This document shows, piece after piece, positions 27,101-36,600 of a stretch of DNA of 39,830 nucleotides. The first letter of the stretch is position 1; the number at the start of each line of letters is the position of its first letter. This DNA comes from Fidelibacterota bacterium (GTDB lineage Bacteria > Fidelibacterota > Marinisomatia > SCGC-AAA003-L08 > GCA-2689995), in the NCBI GenBank assembly GCA_014381925.1, contig JACNKR010000057.1:1-39830 (forward strand), given 5' to 3'. A program made the position numbers and the translations under genes. A model generated the notes under the pieces. It worked only from the letters and a program-made list of their open reading frames with translations, had not been told where the DNA came from and did no database searches.

Positions 27101-29515
27101 AATAGAAAAACTATCCATAAAATAGGGTTTTATTATATTCCCAATTGAACCCGGCTCAACTTCAACGATAAACTTTCCATTTTCATCGGTCATAGTAATA
27201 GGAAATGTTGACTGCCCATTTAACTTGATTTCAACTCCCTCATGAAAACAAGAGGTTCCATCAAAACGCACATATCCACTTACTGGGATTAAGGATTGAT
27301 CGGTGAAACTGACTTGATCAATAGAGGTATTGGTGTGATTCAAAGTGGCTTGACGACTTTCCGGTTCATACCAATGGTCAAAATATTCATTGAGTGGAAT
27401 ATCTTTAGACCAATAATTAGTAGCATCAGTTTCACCATTCAAGGTTCCTACAATTGTTGATTTTGAATTGGTTAATATTGTTCCGGTACCGTCATTCATT
27501 TGCCAATAATGTACTAATCCAAATTCTTCACCGGTTAAGGTTTGATCCATAGCCCCATTTAATTGTTCAGGGTTCCGTACCAGATCCCATATACGAAATT
27601 CATCAATTCGACCTGAAAATAAATTGGAAGATTGATCATAATCAGCCCCAAAAATAATTTTAGAATCGTCCTCAATTAGATAGGTAATTGGAGTTGATGC
27701 AAACTCAATTCCATCAATATAACCAACCAAATCTAAACTATCAATATAAGTCACAGCAAAATGATGCCATAATCCTTCATTAAATGTTTCCTGTGATGTT
27801 AACTGATCACTTCCATAAATCATCTCAATATTTCCGTTAGTGTTTAATCTTACGGATAAATCAAACTCCGAATTATCCAACGAATCTACCGCTGAGAAAA
27901 TGACTTGTTCACTATTTTCTGAAGATTTAAACCACCCTTCGACTGTAAATGCTGACGACAAATCAATAAGTTGTGCACCAAAACTGATATAATCATCATT
28001 ACCATCCAGTTCTACAGATCGCCCAATAGGAGTAGATTTTTCAGGAGTTACAGTAAAAGTGGTTCCCCCGGCATAATAAATTCCCTGAATTGCATAATTT
28101 CCATTCTCATCAGTTAAGGCCCCTTGGAAAACCGGTGCGAATTGATCATCACGCTCAACTCGGCAGGTACTTCCATCTCTGTTGCCAGCGGTTAAATCAA
28201 AAACGGTTTCACCATCTACTTCATCAAATTTAAAATAAGCATAAAGATTTTCTTCAGATCCGGAAAGGGTGATATCCATAAGATTTAAAATGTCATCCCA
28301 CTCACGGGCAGCGTTCCAAATACGGAAATCATCTAAACGACCGGTAAAATAATTATTATGTTCTAATGGACTTTTCTTTCCAAGTACAAATTCTAAATTA
28401 TTGCCATGCGGATTATTAATATCCATTGCATCACTATTTTCTCGAATTAAGAAACCATCAATATACATGGTCATATCAATACCGGATTTGACGACGGCTA
28501 AATGATGCCATTCACCATCTTCGATATAAGAATTATGGGATGTCAATAATTGACCTCCATGATGCCAATTTACATGACCTTCCGCATCCAAAAATATTTC
28601 TACGCTTATTGTACCCATTCCCGAATCGACGGCACTGAACAATGTTTGAGAATCTTCAAAAATGGATTCAAACCAAAATTCAATTGTATAATCTGATTTT
28701 AATTGATCAAATTGACGATTACCGCTGATAACATCATCAAACCAGTACACATAACCATCCCCATTAAATTTGGCACTTCTTCCTAAATTGGGAGAAAGAA
28801 CTACTTTTGTATGTGCCATCGGTGTACCGCTGGGTGTTTCTATATTTCCGGTAATCACACCATTTGGATTTAAAAATCCAACATCTACACCTTTTTGACT
28901 ATTTCCGATATTATTTGCTACGGTTACACCATAAGTATAGTATTCACCGGGAAAAACATTAAAATCTTGATATTCTGTTTGCGCAATAGGTAGTGTAGTC
29001 AATACATAACCATTTCGATATAAAGTAACTACACCTTCGGATATTTGGGGACCGGTGGAAGCACAATCTGAATCATCAATATGACATCCTTGAATTTCCC
29101 ATTCCACTAATACTTTTTCTTGGAAATCTCCGTCCGATGCTTTTACGATTGGGGGTTTTGGTTCGGCAATATAATCATTAAAATAGCCAAATGAATTTTG
29201 GCCATCAGCATTAGTGTTAGAACTTGTATAAGGATGTTCGCCAATTATATCTATCGATAAATAATTATTATTAGCATCGGTATGTTGGCTGGCCGTGTTC
29301 ATAAATGGTTGTCCTACAATAATAAAAGTATTTTCACAAGTATCCGTAGAAGGATTACAATCATCTGGAAACATTTGCTTACCGGCAGAATATGTCAATA
29401 TTTGGCGTTCTACATTGTATATTGGTTCGCATAAGGATTGGTTAAACCCTGTTGAAATTAACAATGTGATTAAAATTATTATTTTATTTATATATTTTTT
29501 CATTTTTCTTACCAT
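21131..29515 (-). CDS. Giant LamG / dockerin surface protein with type IX sorting domain
   Basis: 2794 aa; Met5 (MKKYINKIIILITLL) gives the better signal peptide, so the true start may be 29503. Order: N-terminal beta region (30-220); two LamG/concanavalin-like domains, about 245-415 and 498-665, each with GEWHHLAVV/GLWHHFAVT and GRLDDFRIW/GRIDEFRIW; carboxypeptidase-regulatory-like segments at about 220-245, 465-490 and 742-790; a long module of unknown type (about 840-1700) with alternating Ser/Thr beta strands and GFVLADGDPGDGFF..SSCPWE; a Ca-loop NGEWDEGESFTDADGN (1785-1811); a Big-like domain (1880-1990); module M at 2102-2220 and 2415-2535 flanking a paired GWNWIGFTP-type domain; dockerin (2540-2597); GLQF domain (2600-2700); sorting domain (2705-2794, YPNPFNP). 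The S74 gene ends 94 nt upstream; cotranscription is likely. Probable adhesive surface protein. Confidence 0.87.
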   Translation of the reverse strand: MVRKMKKYINKIIILITLLISTGFNQSLCEPIYNVERQILTYSAGKQMFPDDCNPSTDTCENTFIIVGQPFMNTASQHTDANNNYLSIDIIGEHPYTSSNTNADGQNSFGYFNDYIAEPKPPIVKASDGDFQEKVLVEWEIQGCHIDDSDCASTGPQISEGVVTLYRNGYVLTTLPIAQTEYQDFNVFPGEYYTYGVTVANNIGNSQKGVDVGFLNPNGVITGNIETPSGTPMAHTKVVLSPNLGRSAKFNGDGYVYWFDDVISGNRQFDQLKSDYTIEFWFESIFEDSQTLFSAVDSGMGTISVEIFLDAEGHVNWHHGGQLLTSHNSYIEDGEWHHLAVVKSGIDMTMYIDGFLIRENSDAMDINNPHGNNLEFVLGKKSPLEHNNYFTGRLDDFRIWNAAREWDDILNLMDITLSGSEENLYAYFKFDEVDGETVFDLTAGNRDGSTCRVERDDQFAPVFQGALTDENGNYAIQGIYYAGGTTFTVTPEKSTPIGRSVELDGNDDYISFGAQLIDLSSAFTVEGWFKSSENSEQVIFSAVDSLDNSEFDLSVRLNTNGNIEMIYGSDQLTSQETFNEGLWHHFAVTYIDSLDLVGYIDGIEFASTPITYLIEDDSKIIFGADYDQSSNLFSGRIDEFRIWDLVRNPEQLNGAMDQTLTGEEFGLVHYWQMNDGTGTILTNSKSTIVGTLNGETDATNYWSKDIPLNEYFDHWYEPESRQATLNHTNTSIDQVSFTDQSLIPVSGYVRFDGTSCFHEGVEIKLNGQSTFPITMTDENGKFIVEVEPGSIGNIIKPYFMDSFSISTLNCSDGINSCDGLSENDSCGISGICQYQAESNSEEAIFTPGEINLPMVTQPLSGLYFNDKTVRETMGIVAGGTCNMSIPPSQGNIMVSINSINGCYENQIIFDNDQINYNFNNLPPLQYNLTVSHPDPSIDAEFQGESIDLENQNFFNSEFIFQPDIYIVWGDIFKAKRNSENELEEDYLNLNSGCSDFPLELKLEEEYLIYFKVEERYNDKLCDLKNYNYEIIDNISDTQHSSLINSQMYNVIGDSDYIHVNISPNGINLLEGGEHPYQQNLQLNIFSNDRTVSSEIWALIIGTETLDVNTFIVEPQSNVDFVLRVPPGDGSYSYIEQGQNWCSTEKLVYKNSTGIEKQAKLRAGLQREIEFGAGFVSTSIPLQSTVELGMGVNLSYGHESYNEISKCISTNETFTAFGDGLISGKDASVFIGSGFTYEIGMANELTLNSEECEIEINPIFEVTTDEVRDSFIHSRFYIYNVLIPLSQEIGDQISEQIYDLIEEEGGPIILDVNECKEFDVDSIYVNEFEMTVQAQTTANSSTTIYLYNTPDDEENPQEILIFEGETQITNNNANNFSFDLDNYHYVDKIKLCGWWNSSKILAFNFGIIQGNDIANHWINILDEEDERENTAINSGMIVGELEENYCGTTFSANCVEFTEFDDYCEQSVICDEDENISISYDAGATYEYNSNVTTTSTNSFQYDFQIDINLGVEWITQIGGWAHEVNNSINFSHTESAVRENSQSVAKTVGFVLADGDPGDGFFLNIKSDNDFDMPVFDLIGGQSSCPWEEKTLKRHKSQLIASPSVVYDVPPDEPAIITLSLGNASESGDDNFYNLSYLTGTNPDGALLWTDNNLALGVDYFLIAGGSHELTLQVFRGPEAYEYNDIILQLAPPCEKDIAFELGKERPENSDRINISVHFQEPCTESNIVVPEDGWLIDGSNTDQYFWVTVNGYDQFNENLESIDLQYRQVGGGDWFSAFNVPKPNGEWDEGESFTDADGNSEFDIGEDFVDVGCTIYCETDESGDEICEEVCLSDDYILLPFIIDPSITIDGEYELRTQAMCGGGKYPGTSQVVSGIIDRSAPEILGLPEPINGILSSDDLIKVTLNEDVQCGEISAGAGDIALFNTVTGNPVDFEFTCGGNIITIEPVPANIWLENQTLRAEIHNLEDLYGNKREVDEPIVWEFFVNRNPIEWTGTNIDNIVIRIDEEYSTTRQLVNNGGSNRSYEIIGGRESGLMSGDPLELPPWLNINPTVGTLTPGSAQNISLGLNEGLNFGHYQSTIFASGTMGDEPLIIDIRKLCHDPLWSINSSDFQYSMNLTATLTTDGEQSIDEYDFVGVFVGDELRGVAQVSHVPAIEDILDVAPYEVFLTIYSNEPTGDDLEFRVWDASECTELGHIEEDYTFNSNSVVGSLVSPANITATSQIISSLAYPQGFTWFSINLKTESMDLNSLFSGMSFVPDDIIKDQTSYSQYSFNEITGLFEWAGWLQEIDPQSMYLINIQNEFTLEMVGYAVDVELDTVNVSTGWNWIGFTPQYSIAINEALESLNSATGDIIKSQNSYAEFIENYGWFGSLSYMEPKDGYMLRSTYEGELLYPHDIRSNINPDVVISEPLLAENAPSWDININQFEHSMTVTAIGQVNGISLNDEMDMLGAFAMVETENGFIEECRGVTQPIYVEALDQYIGFLMVYSNIEGEDIYFKLFDANQDIVWSVYENSEFSSNEIVGELFEPYHLNAKPPIGDVSFDGILNIQDIMKVVNFILDVENLSIAESTVADLNDDNEINVADIVEMIGLILDSPLVKLDDDIIVEIRIQGQDVSIYSDNSVSGLQFNLPGHFEIQSDYDAFSNQKNGELATVITNLNGNKILDGKIFEFFEDNIEFNDLIIIGKNGEQLDFEIKYLPTDFGLSQNYPNPFNPETTINFELPEDSEITIRIYDINGRLINEILNSSLQASYHSLNWRAEDKSGLPLSNGIYFYRMITPQFTDVKKMLLIK

Positions 29516-29609
29516 TTCAAATAACCGCCATTGCGATGAATGAAGAAACCCTGTGTTTAGATTACTTCACTGTGTTTGTAATAACAGTTGTTTTATTTGT
29601 TGACAATAT

Positions 29610-31460
29610 TTACTTCAGCTTTGCTTCTATTCTTGCCAAGCGTGCTTTTAAATCTTCTAATTCATTTGCTTGAGTTTCAATAATTCCTTGCTGTTCTTTA
29701 AATGCTTCAATTAAAACAGCAGATAACCCACCATAATTCACACCCAGCATGCCATCCATATTTGTTTCTACAAGTTCAGGGAATTGTTTTTCTACATCTT
29801 GTGCAATTACTCCAAGGTGCCTAATAACATTTCCTTCTTTATCTTTTTCAGGTTCATCCCAATCCCACTCATAAGTAACACCATTTATTGCTTTTACTTT
29901 ATTAATAACATTTTTAAGTGGTTTAATATTCTTTTTCAATCGTCTATCCGAATAAGTTGCAAAGCCACCTGAACCCGCTGTTCCAAAATATTGATTTGGA
30001 CTATTGTCTCCAAAATAAAACTTGTTCTCGACACCATGAAATCCAATAAATAAATGACCGGGTCCTTGGATTGTAGCTAATCCTTCATTGCCTAATACGC
30101 CTTCTGAATCACGTAAATTTATTGTTTCTGGCCAGGAAGACCATCCTAAAGTGCCACCTGGAGCTGATTTTATGTCTAAAGGAGCTGATGGAGTTATCGT
30201 CCCAATTCCCACATTGCCATTGCTTGATATTGTCATTCTGTAAACATCATTCCAAAATGACAGATCTTCATCAAAATCATTTACAATTCCCCAAGGCGTA
30301 GAAGTGCCATCATCAATTTCAAGACCAGCAATACTTCCTGATGATCTTACTCTTCCCACAACTTCTAAAGATCTACTTGGTGTTGTCGTCCCAATCCCTA
30401 CATTACCACCGGTTGCAATAACCATATGAGGAGTAGAACTTTGATAACTAAAACCAAGATTACCATCATTTACTTCAATATTCCCCCATGTAAGATCTTC
30501 GGTAGATTTACGAATAAGAACACCATATAGATCATGATTTGACCTTAAATCCAAATAAGCGTTTGGTGCCATAATAGCAGCTGCTTCATTCGCATTCATA
30601 TAAAGAATACCATTTAAGCCTGTATGACCTTCAACATCTAATTTATAATTTGGAGATGTTAATCCAATCCCGACATTACCATTAAATATAGTTTCACCTT
30701 CAACTTCCAAATTAGCACTTGGTGTAGTAGTACCTATCCCCACTTTGCCATCATTTTTAATGACCATCTGTGTATTTTGCCCAGTACGCAATAATATATC
30801 ACCCGTACCGTCTTCATCATTATCCGTGGCAATAATAGCATCTCCGGAGGATGAAAGCGAAGAGGCTGAACTACCTTGTGCAGTGGAAAGAAAAGTGCCA
30901 TCATTAAATTGAATTGAGCTTGGAATATGCATAACACCATCTGAAGAAACTTCAATAGTATTGGTGCCATTATCAATTATCAATAAATCAGTCGTATCAG
31001 TCGTATTCGTTTGTTCAATATGAAGTAAAGCAGTAGGCGTTATTGTTCCCACTCCCACCTTGCCACTTGAAGGGAAAATATTATCTTTCCCAAATACCGC
31101 CATTGATGTCGGTGAAGTCGTTAGTTTTACTCTTGGTGTCAATTCGTTACCCGCACCAACAGTAACACCAATATAATATTGTTCACTAAATGTCAAATTA
31201 TCAAAATTAGTAATTGTACCTAATTCCACAGCATATACCCCATGTTTCACCGGAACACTTGGATGTGCCTCCGTCCATAAATCTCCACCACCGGTATCCG
31301 AATTATATAACCTGAATGTTAAAGTGTAATTACCATCCTGTGCAGTTTTACCTGATGGATCTCTTAATATCCCCTGGACGGCAATGGTTTGTGATAATGT
31401 TACAGTACATAATACCGTGACAAAAATTAAACTTCTTAAAAGGGTTATCATATTTCTCAT
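29610..31460 (-). CDS. Self-cleaving S74 intramolecular-chaperone fibre protein
   Basis: 616 aa. Signal peptide ending VTLSQ. An N-terminal beta domain (about 25-125) is followed by five VGIGTTTPxxxLxVeG-type repeats, near residues 135, 240, 263, 354 and 417, typical of trimeric beta-helical tail-fibre-like shafts. The C-terminal S74/endosialidase chaperone domain begins at Ser504 in YSDRRLKKNI; Ser504 and Lys509 (+5) match the family's cleavage dyad. LGVIAQDVEKQFPELV is conserved, and a coiled coil (about 580-616) ends the protein. Family knowledge: the domain trimerises the shaft, then cuts itself off, freeing 113 residues here. AAGGAG at 31470-31475 is 9 nt before the ATG. No type IX sorting domain, so anchoring is unknown. 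The 2794-aa gene follows. Confidence 0.92.
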   Translation of the reverse strand: MRNMITLLRSLIFVTVLCTVTLSQTIAVQGILRDPSGKTAQDGNYTLTFRLYNSDTGGGDLWTEAHPSVPVKHGVYAVELGTITNFDNLTFSEQYYIGVTVGAGNELTPRVKLTTSPTSMAVFGKDNIFPSSGKVGVGTITPTALLHIEQTNTTDTTDLLIIDNGTNTIEVSSDGVMHIPSSIQFNDGTFLSTAQGSSASSLSSSGDAIIATDNDEDGTGDILLRTGQNTQMVIKNDGKVGIGTTTPSANLEVEGETIFNGNVGIGLTSPNYKLDVEGHTGLNGILYMNANEAAAIMAPNAYLDLRSNHDLYGVLIRKSTEDLTWGNIEVNDGNLGFSYQSSTPHMVIATGGNVGIGTTTPSRSLEVVGRVRSSGSIAGLEIDDGTSTPWGIVNDFDEDLSFWNDVYRMTISSNGNVGIGTITPSAPLDIKSAPGGTLGWSSWPETINLRDSEGVLGNEGLATIQGPGHLFIGFHGVENKFYFGDNSPNQYFGTAGSGGFATYSDRRLKKNIKPLKNVINKVKAINGVTYEWDWDEPEKDKEGNVIRHLGVIAQDVEKQFPELVETNMDGMLGVNYGGLSAVLIEAFKEQQGIIETQANELEDLKARLARIEAKLK

Positions 31461-31668
31461 TCTGTATTTCTCCTTAATGTAAAAGATTCTAAAATTGATG
31501 ATTACTTATAGGAATAAATCCTTCATTGGAAAATTCCTAAATTAAAAATTATTATCAAATAATGTAAACTGAATAACAATTATTTTATAGAAATTAATAC
31601 AGAATATTAAATTAATTTACTACGACAAAAACTCACAAGTGATATAAATTACGAAAAATATAGTTTTA
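31461..31668. other. Intergenic gap upstream of the S74 gene
   Basis: 208 nt, very AT-rich. It should carry the S74 promoter (minus) and the 3' end of the regulator transcript, but I see no convincing terminator hairpin. A weak GGAAT..ATTCC inverted pair near 31511-31537 is the only structure. Confidence 0.4.
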
Positions 31669-33447
31669 TTATATTTCATTGAGTATTTCGGGAAGTTTTT
31701 TATTTTTATCCAATGCCATTTTTTTTCGCAGACGATACCGATGTTGTTCAATAGCACGAATTGAGACATTACGAATTTCTGAAATCATTTTTGAACTGAA
31801 TCCCAACTTTAATAAACCACAAAGTTGAATATCATTTTGATTTAATGCAGGGAATCTTTGTTTTAATTTTTCTTCAAATTCGGGATAAATCTCAACCAAC
31901 ATCAATTGGAATTCATACCAATAATTAACATGTTTCTTTCTAGAAGAGATAATAGTATGCATTGTTTTAATAAAATTAACTTTAGAAGAATTTGTATTTT
32001 TAAATATATCAATTTGCTTTTCAATCGCGGAAAGAAATTTATCATTTTCAATGATATCCAAACTTTTACTGGTAAGATCTCTTCGTCTTATTTCTAATTG
32101 GTCAATTATATTTTGATTTTCTTTTTCTATTAAACTCATATTTTTCAGATGTAATTTTTGTTCTTGTTTTCTTTTATAATTGGAATGTCGTTTTTCTGAT
32201 TGATATATTTTTATTATTAATATAAGTAAAGATACACCTAAGGTAAATGCGAGAATCCAATAATTTATTACCGTATTTTTCTGAGATACTTGAATATCTT
32301 TTAATTCTAATTGATGCGACCAATTTTTAATTTCTAATAAAATTTCAGAATTTGTTATAGATTCAATTATAGATGCATTTTGAAGTGAATCTTTAATTTT
32401 TATAATATTTTTTAAATATAAATTTGATATTTGATATTGCAAATTGTTTTCAAAATAAATTCTTAATTTTTCATTTATTTCTAATTGAATTTCCAAAATA
32501 TTATGTTCTTTTGCTAACGATAATGCACACAATAAATTGTCTTTTGCTTTCGTATTATGCTCTTCAAAAAACAATATTTCTGCTATCTTTATTTTACTAT
32601 TAATCTGATAAAAAACATCCGAAAATTGAACACATTTTTTAAAATATTGTTTTGCTTCTTGATAATATTGCAAGTCGAAATGTATTAATCCCAACTGATA
32701 AATATATTTCGAAATTAAATCTTCTTCGCAAACATTTTCACAAATTTCAATTGATTTTTTAATATTTAAAATTGCATTATCAATATCGTTATTTTTTTTA
32801 AATTGGACTCCATAATAATAATAGGTCTCAGCACGAATAAAAGGTATCTCATTATTTTTCCTAAATTGAAAAGACTCTTCAATATATTTATTTGCTTTTT
32901 GTTTTTCACCTAGTTCATTTGCAATTAGACCTAAATTTAAATTTGTTAACGCAATTCCATTTGTATCATTTAATTCTAAAAAAATATTAAGAGATTTTTT
33001 ATATCGGGATCCAGCTAAGTTAAATAATTTATTTTTAAAATAAACATTGCCAATACTTATGTTCGTCCAGGCAATTTGTGGTAGCAAATCAAGGTCATTA
33101 AATATTTTTATGCCTTTTTGATAATATTCAATAGACGGGGTAAATAATCCTAATTTTAAGAAACAACTGCCAATGCTATTATATATATTTGCCATTTCTA
33201 CAGAAACTACTTTTTTAGAAGACGCCCATTCTAAACTTCTCATTCCCCATTTTATCCCATCCTTTGGATTTGTATGGATGCATGCTTTGATTAACTCATT
33301 TATTTGAAAAAGTGTTTCAAATTCTTTCTCGTGGTTAACCATTTTGAAAAGAACCTCATTTTCTAAACTATCAATATTGGTCGAAAATAATATTCTAAAT
33401 GTGAAGAATAAATATAAATAAAATCGATTTTTCAATAATTTTTTCAA
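31669..33447 (-). CDS. TPR - transmembrane - LuxR-like HTH sensor regulator
   Basis: 592 aa. N-terminal signal/anchor (FYLYLFFTFRILFS), so the TPR part is predicted periplasmic. TPR pairs run over about 45-340 (ANIYNSIGSCFLKLGLFTPS, ISIGNVYFKNKLFNLAGSRY, LNLGLIANELGEKQKANKYI). One TM segment lies at about 394-414 (YWILAFTLGVSLLILIIKIY), then a coiled coil (415-480). The cytoplasmic C-terminal HTH (about 535-585) reads DIQLCGLLKLGFSSKMISEI, then NVSIRAIEQHRYRLRKKM, the LuxR-like pattern common in Bacteroidetes TPR regulators. It would read periplasmic protein state and act on transcription directly, without phosphotransfer domains. It sits between the S74/LamG genes and the 2037-aa cargo gene, its likely targets (inference). 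Gap 33448-33605 upstream shows nothing recognisable. Confidence 0.87.
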   Translation of the reverse strand: MKKLLKNRFYLYLFFTFRILFSTNIDSLENEVLFKMVNHEKEFETLFQINELIKACIHTNPKDGIKWGMRSLEWASSKKVVSVEMANIYNSIGSCFLKLGLFTPSIEYYQKGIKIFNDLDLLPQIAWTNISIGNVYFKNKLFNLAGSRYKKSLNIFLELNDTNGIALTNLNLGLIANELGEKQKANKYIEESFQFRKNNEIPFIRAETYYYYGVQFKKNNDIDNAILNIKKSIEICENVCEEDLISKYIYQLGLIHFDLQYYQEAKQYFKKCVQFSDVFYQINSKIKIAEILFFEEHNTKAKDNLLCALSLAKEHNILEIQLEINEKLRIYFENNLQYQISNLYLKNIIKIKDSLQNASIIESITNSEILLEIKNWSHQLELKDIQVSQKNTVINYWILAFTLGVSLLILIIKIYQSEKRHSNYKRKQEQKLHLKNMSLIEKENQNIIDQLEIRRRDLTSKSLDIIENDKFLSAIEKQIDIFKNTNSSKVNFIKTMHTIISSRKKHVNYWYEFQLMLVEIYPEFEEKLKQRFPALNQNDIQLCGLLKLGFSSKMISEIRNVSIRAIEQHRYRLRKKMALDKNKKLPEILNEI

Positions 33448-33605
33448 TATAGATTTTGCATATAGTTTTTATACATTTTTAAATTTAAATAATAATCATG
33501 AAATTTATGTTAAATTATTAATGTAATAAAATGGTTAAATACCTCATTGCTAACTCACAAAGTAAAATTGAAAAAAAAAGACAAATGATAATTAATACTT
33601 CTACA

Positions 33606-33687
33606 AAAAAAGCCCCGATCAATGACCGGGGCTTTAATTTATAAAAAGATATTACAATATTACTTATTTCATCAACATCACTTTTTG
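33606..33687. repeat. 82-nt long-distance direct repeat, copy 2
   Basis: Partner of 15668-15749: 67 identical nt, one mismatch, then 14 identical nt. It covers the terminator, 3' UTR, stop and last codons of the 2037-aa gene. Confidence 0.95.
33609..33635 (-). terminator. Intrinsic terminator of the 2037-aa gene
   Basis: AAAGCCCCG (33609-33617), 9-nt loop, CGGGGCTTT (33627-33635), U-run on the minus-strand RNA. Identical to 15671-15697. Confidence 0.93.
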
Positions 33688-36600
33688 TGTAGCAATCTTA
33701 TCACCTTGTTCAACTTTAACAAGATAAACACCACTTGGCACTACATCAGCAGTCCAAGAAATTTGGTGATATCCAGCTTGTAACATACCTTCATGAAGTA
33801 CATCAACAACTTGTCCCATTAGGTTATATACTTTTACAGAAGTAAAACCATCAGCGTCAAGTGATAACTGCATACTTGTTACAGGGTTGAAAGGGTTAGG
33901 ATAAGCATCATTAAGAGCAAATGAAGCAGGAGTTCCTAAACCTGAAGCTAAAGGATCATTACCAACAATAACTGTAATGCTATTTAATGCTTCAGTAGAA
34001 ACGACTATGCTTGATTCTTCTCTCATGTTAATTGCTTCACCATTAACAAACATTGTGATATCGTATGCAACATCAAGTTCATCCATTGTCCATTCTAATC
34101 GAACATCAGATAATGAGTTTGCAGAATATCCATTAATTGACCATGCTTGACCTTGGTCTGGAGTAATCATTGCTTTTGTGTTTTTCCAGAATCTCATTCC
34201 ATTAGCATCTTTCATATAAAGATCTAAATAAGAATCAGCCATTGTCATCACAGGAATATCTTCAGTGTCTTCACCGTTTACAATATCGTTAGAAGCAATA
34301 TCACTTAAACCAAGTTTAATGATATCACCACGAGCGTTACCGCTAACTGGAGAAGCTTCAATATTCATGTTCCAAACCATGTAATCAACTTCAACTTCTT
34401 CTTTTGCAAGATCAAATGCATGAGGTGCAACACCTAATTCACATGTTTTACTTGCATGAATCCAGAAACCAGTCCAAGGACTAAATGAATCAGATTCGAA
34501 GTTAGCAGATCCATTAGTTCCAAGAACCTCACCACTTACTAAACCAAGTGTTTGAGCTTCTGCCCATGTGTGTGTTCCTAAATCATCTGTAATTGTTAAC
34601 ATATCTACATCAACAGGTCTAACTAATTTAGGTGAAACTAAATTCCAACCACGCACTAAAGAATGACCAGAAAGACTTAAATCATTTTCTAAATCAGTAT
34701 CTTCTTGTGAAGATAAAATATTACCTTCCATTGTAAATGATACTAATTCATGATTTAAACCTAAGAAATAAGCTTGACCAAAGTTATACATGTGGGCTTC
34801 ACCAAATGCACCTGATTGAGTAAACCATACAAAATCACTACCTGCTGAGTAATCAGATAATCCAGCAGACATTAAGTTATCCATACTAATTGAAGCATAC
34901 ATTGGAGCACCAAATACATGCCATCCGTTGTATGTGTATGGATTATGTAAAAACTCTTCAGAACCTGTGAATGAAGCTGAAGACGCACATGCACCTTCTT
35001 TATCATAACCCCAGAAGTCACCCGCATCTAAGAAACATACTTCAATTGATTGACCGTGATCTGTTTCCCAAGCAGAAACTGCATAAGAGAAGTTTACATC
35101 ATCTGGTCCAGCAACTGCTTCACCAGCAGGTCCATTATGGTAACCATCTGTATTAGAACTTGTACCTTCATAAGTTGTATATGAAGAAGTAACTGAACTA
35201 ATATTATGACCACCTAAACCATCTGCTGCTGAGAATGAAGCTGTCATTGTATTTGTCATATCACCTACTGCATAAATTTCAGCAGACATATCACGACTAA
35301 ATGACATTTCAGGCTTTGCTTCTGTAGAATGAGTAAGTACATTACCTGTACCACTTGATCTACCATGAGAATTTATAGCAAAAACTCTGTAATTATAAGT
35401 AGTGTTTGGAGCAAGTCCTTCATCTAAGAAATGGAAACTTCCACCATCTTTACCCATAAAGTACCACTCACCATCATCAGATGCTTGAGCACTTGTTGGA
35501 TCTTCACATGCATCAGAGAAATTATCATAAACATCCTCTTTACCTGAACAATCTCTTTTGTTATATTCTCTTACAACATTTAATGTTGTAATTGTTGACC
35601 AGCTATCAGTATTCGTTGGATTAGTTGTTCTCTCAACTACATAATGAGTTGCGTTTTCACCTAATTCACTTAACTGAGCAGTATTACCATTGATAGAATG
35701 ATCTGAAGCATCCCAAGACATTGAAATATAACTCATACCTTGGTCTGTTGTTGCTAATGATGTTACATCAACAGCTGCAGGCTCAGCAATAACAACAAAT
35801 GAGAATGATGTACATTCTGGAGCATTTTGTGTTGTTTCTACAGATGCATCTACAGCATCAGTTGCACCATTTGCAGGAGATGCATACATTAAGTATTCAT
35901 AACCTTCATAACTATCTTGAGCACATGTTGTAACTGTATATTCACCAGGACCTAAATCTCTGCTAAATCCACCTGTTTCACATGATCCACCACAATCACC
36001 TGATGATTCAGCAATAGCTTCACCATTCAATGTTGTTGTAAATGTAATATTATCACCATCTGCATCAGAAACACCACCTGTGTTAACGGTTACTGTTGTA
36101 ACATCTGCACCTTCTGGTAAATAATGAACATCATCATCATCGCCACCAGCATCACCATCATATTTATGTGATGAATTTGCATCAGTTGCAGATGAAGAAT
36201 ATGCTCTTGTATTTGGTTCTGGTAATACATAGAAACCACGAGCTGCAGTATTTTCTGCACCATAGTTATCTTGAACTGTTAATGTCCAGATATTACCTGT
36301 TCCACCATCATGTCTTTGTTGATGATCATTTGCATGTGATTCTGCACCATCATTTACTGCTGGAGCAATACCATTTTCATCAAAATCCCATAAACAACCA
36401 TCATTACATGGCTCGCCAGCGTCATATTCGCCGTTCATGTTTAAGTCATTATAACTCATACCCATCACCGCTTCTGACCACCAGAAATCATTTTCTTCAC
36501 ATAGTGGGTCTTCTGCAGGACAATCAGCATCAAATGATCCATCATGAGATAATGTAATAGAAGCTCTATTATCGTCACAAGATTGGTCATCATAAGCTAA

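Noticed and set aside
31511..31537. GGAAT..ATTCC inverted pair upstream of the S74 gene
   Set aside because: Arms are only 5 bp with a long loop in AT-rich DNA; chance is likely.
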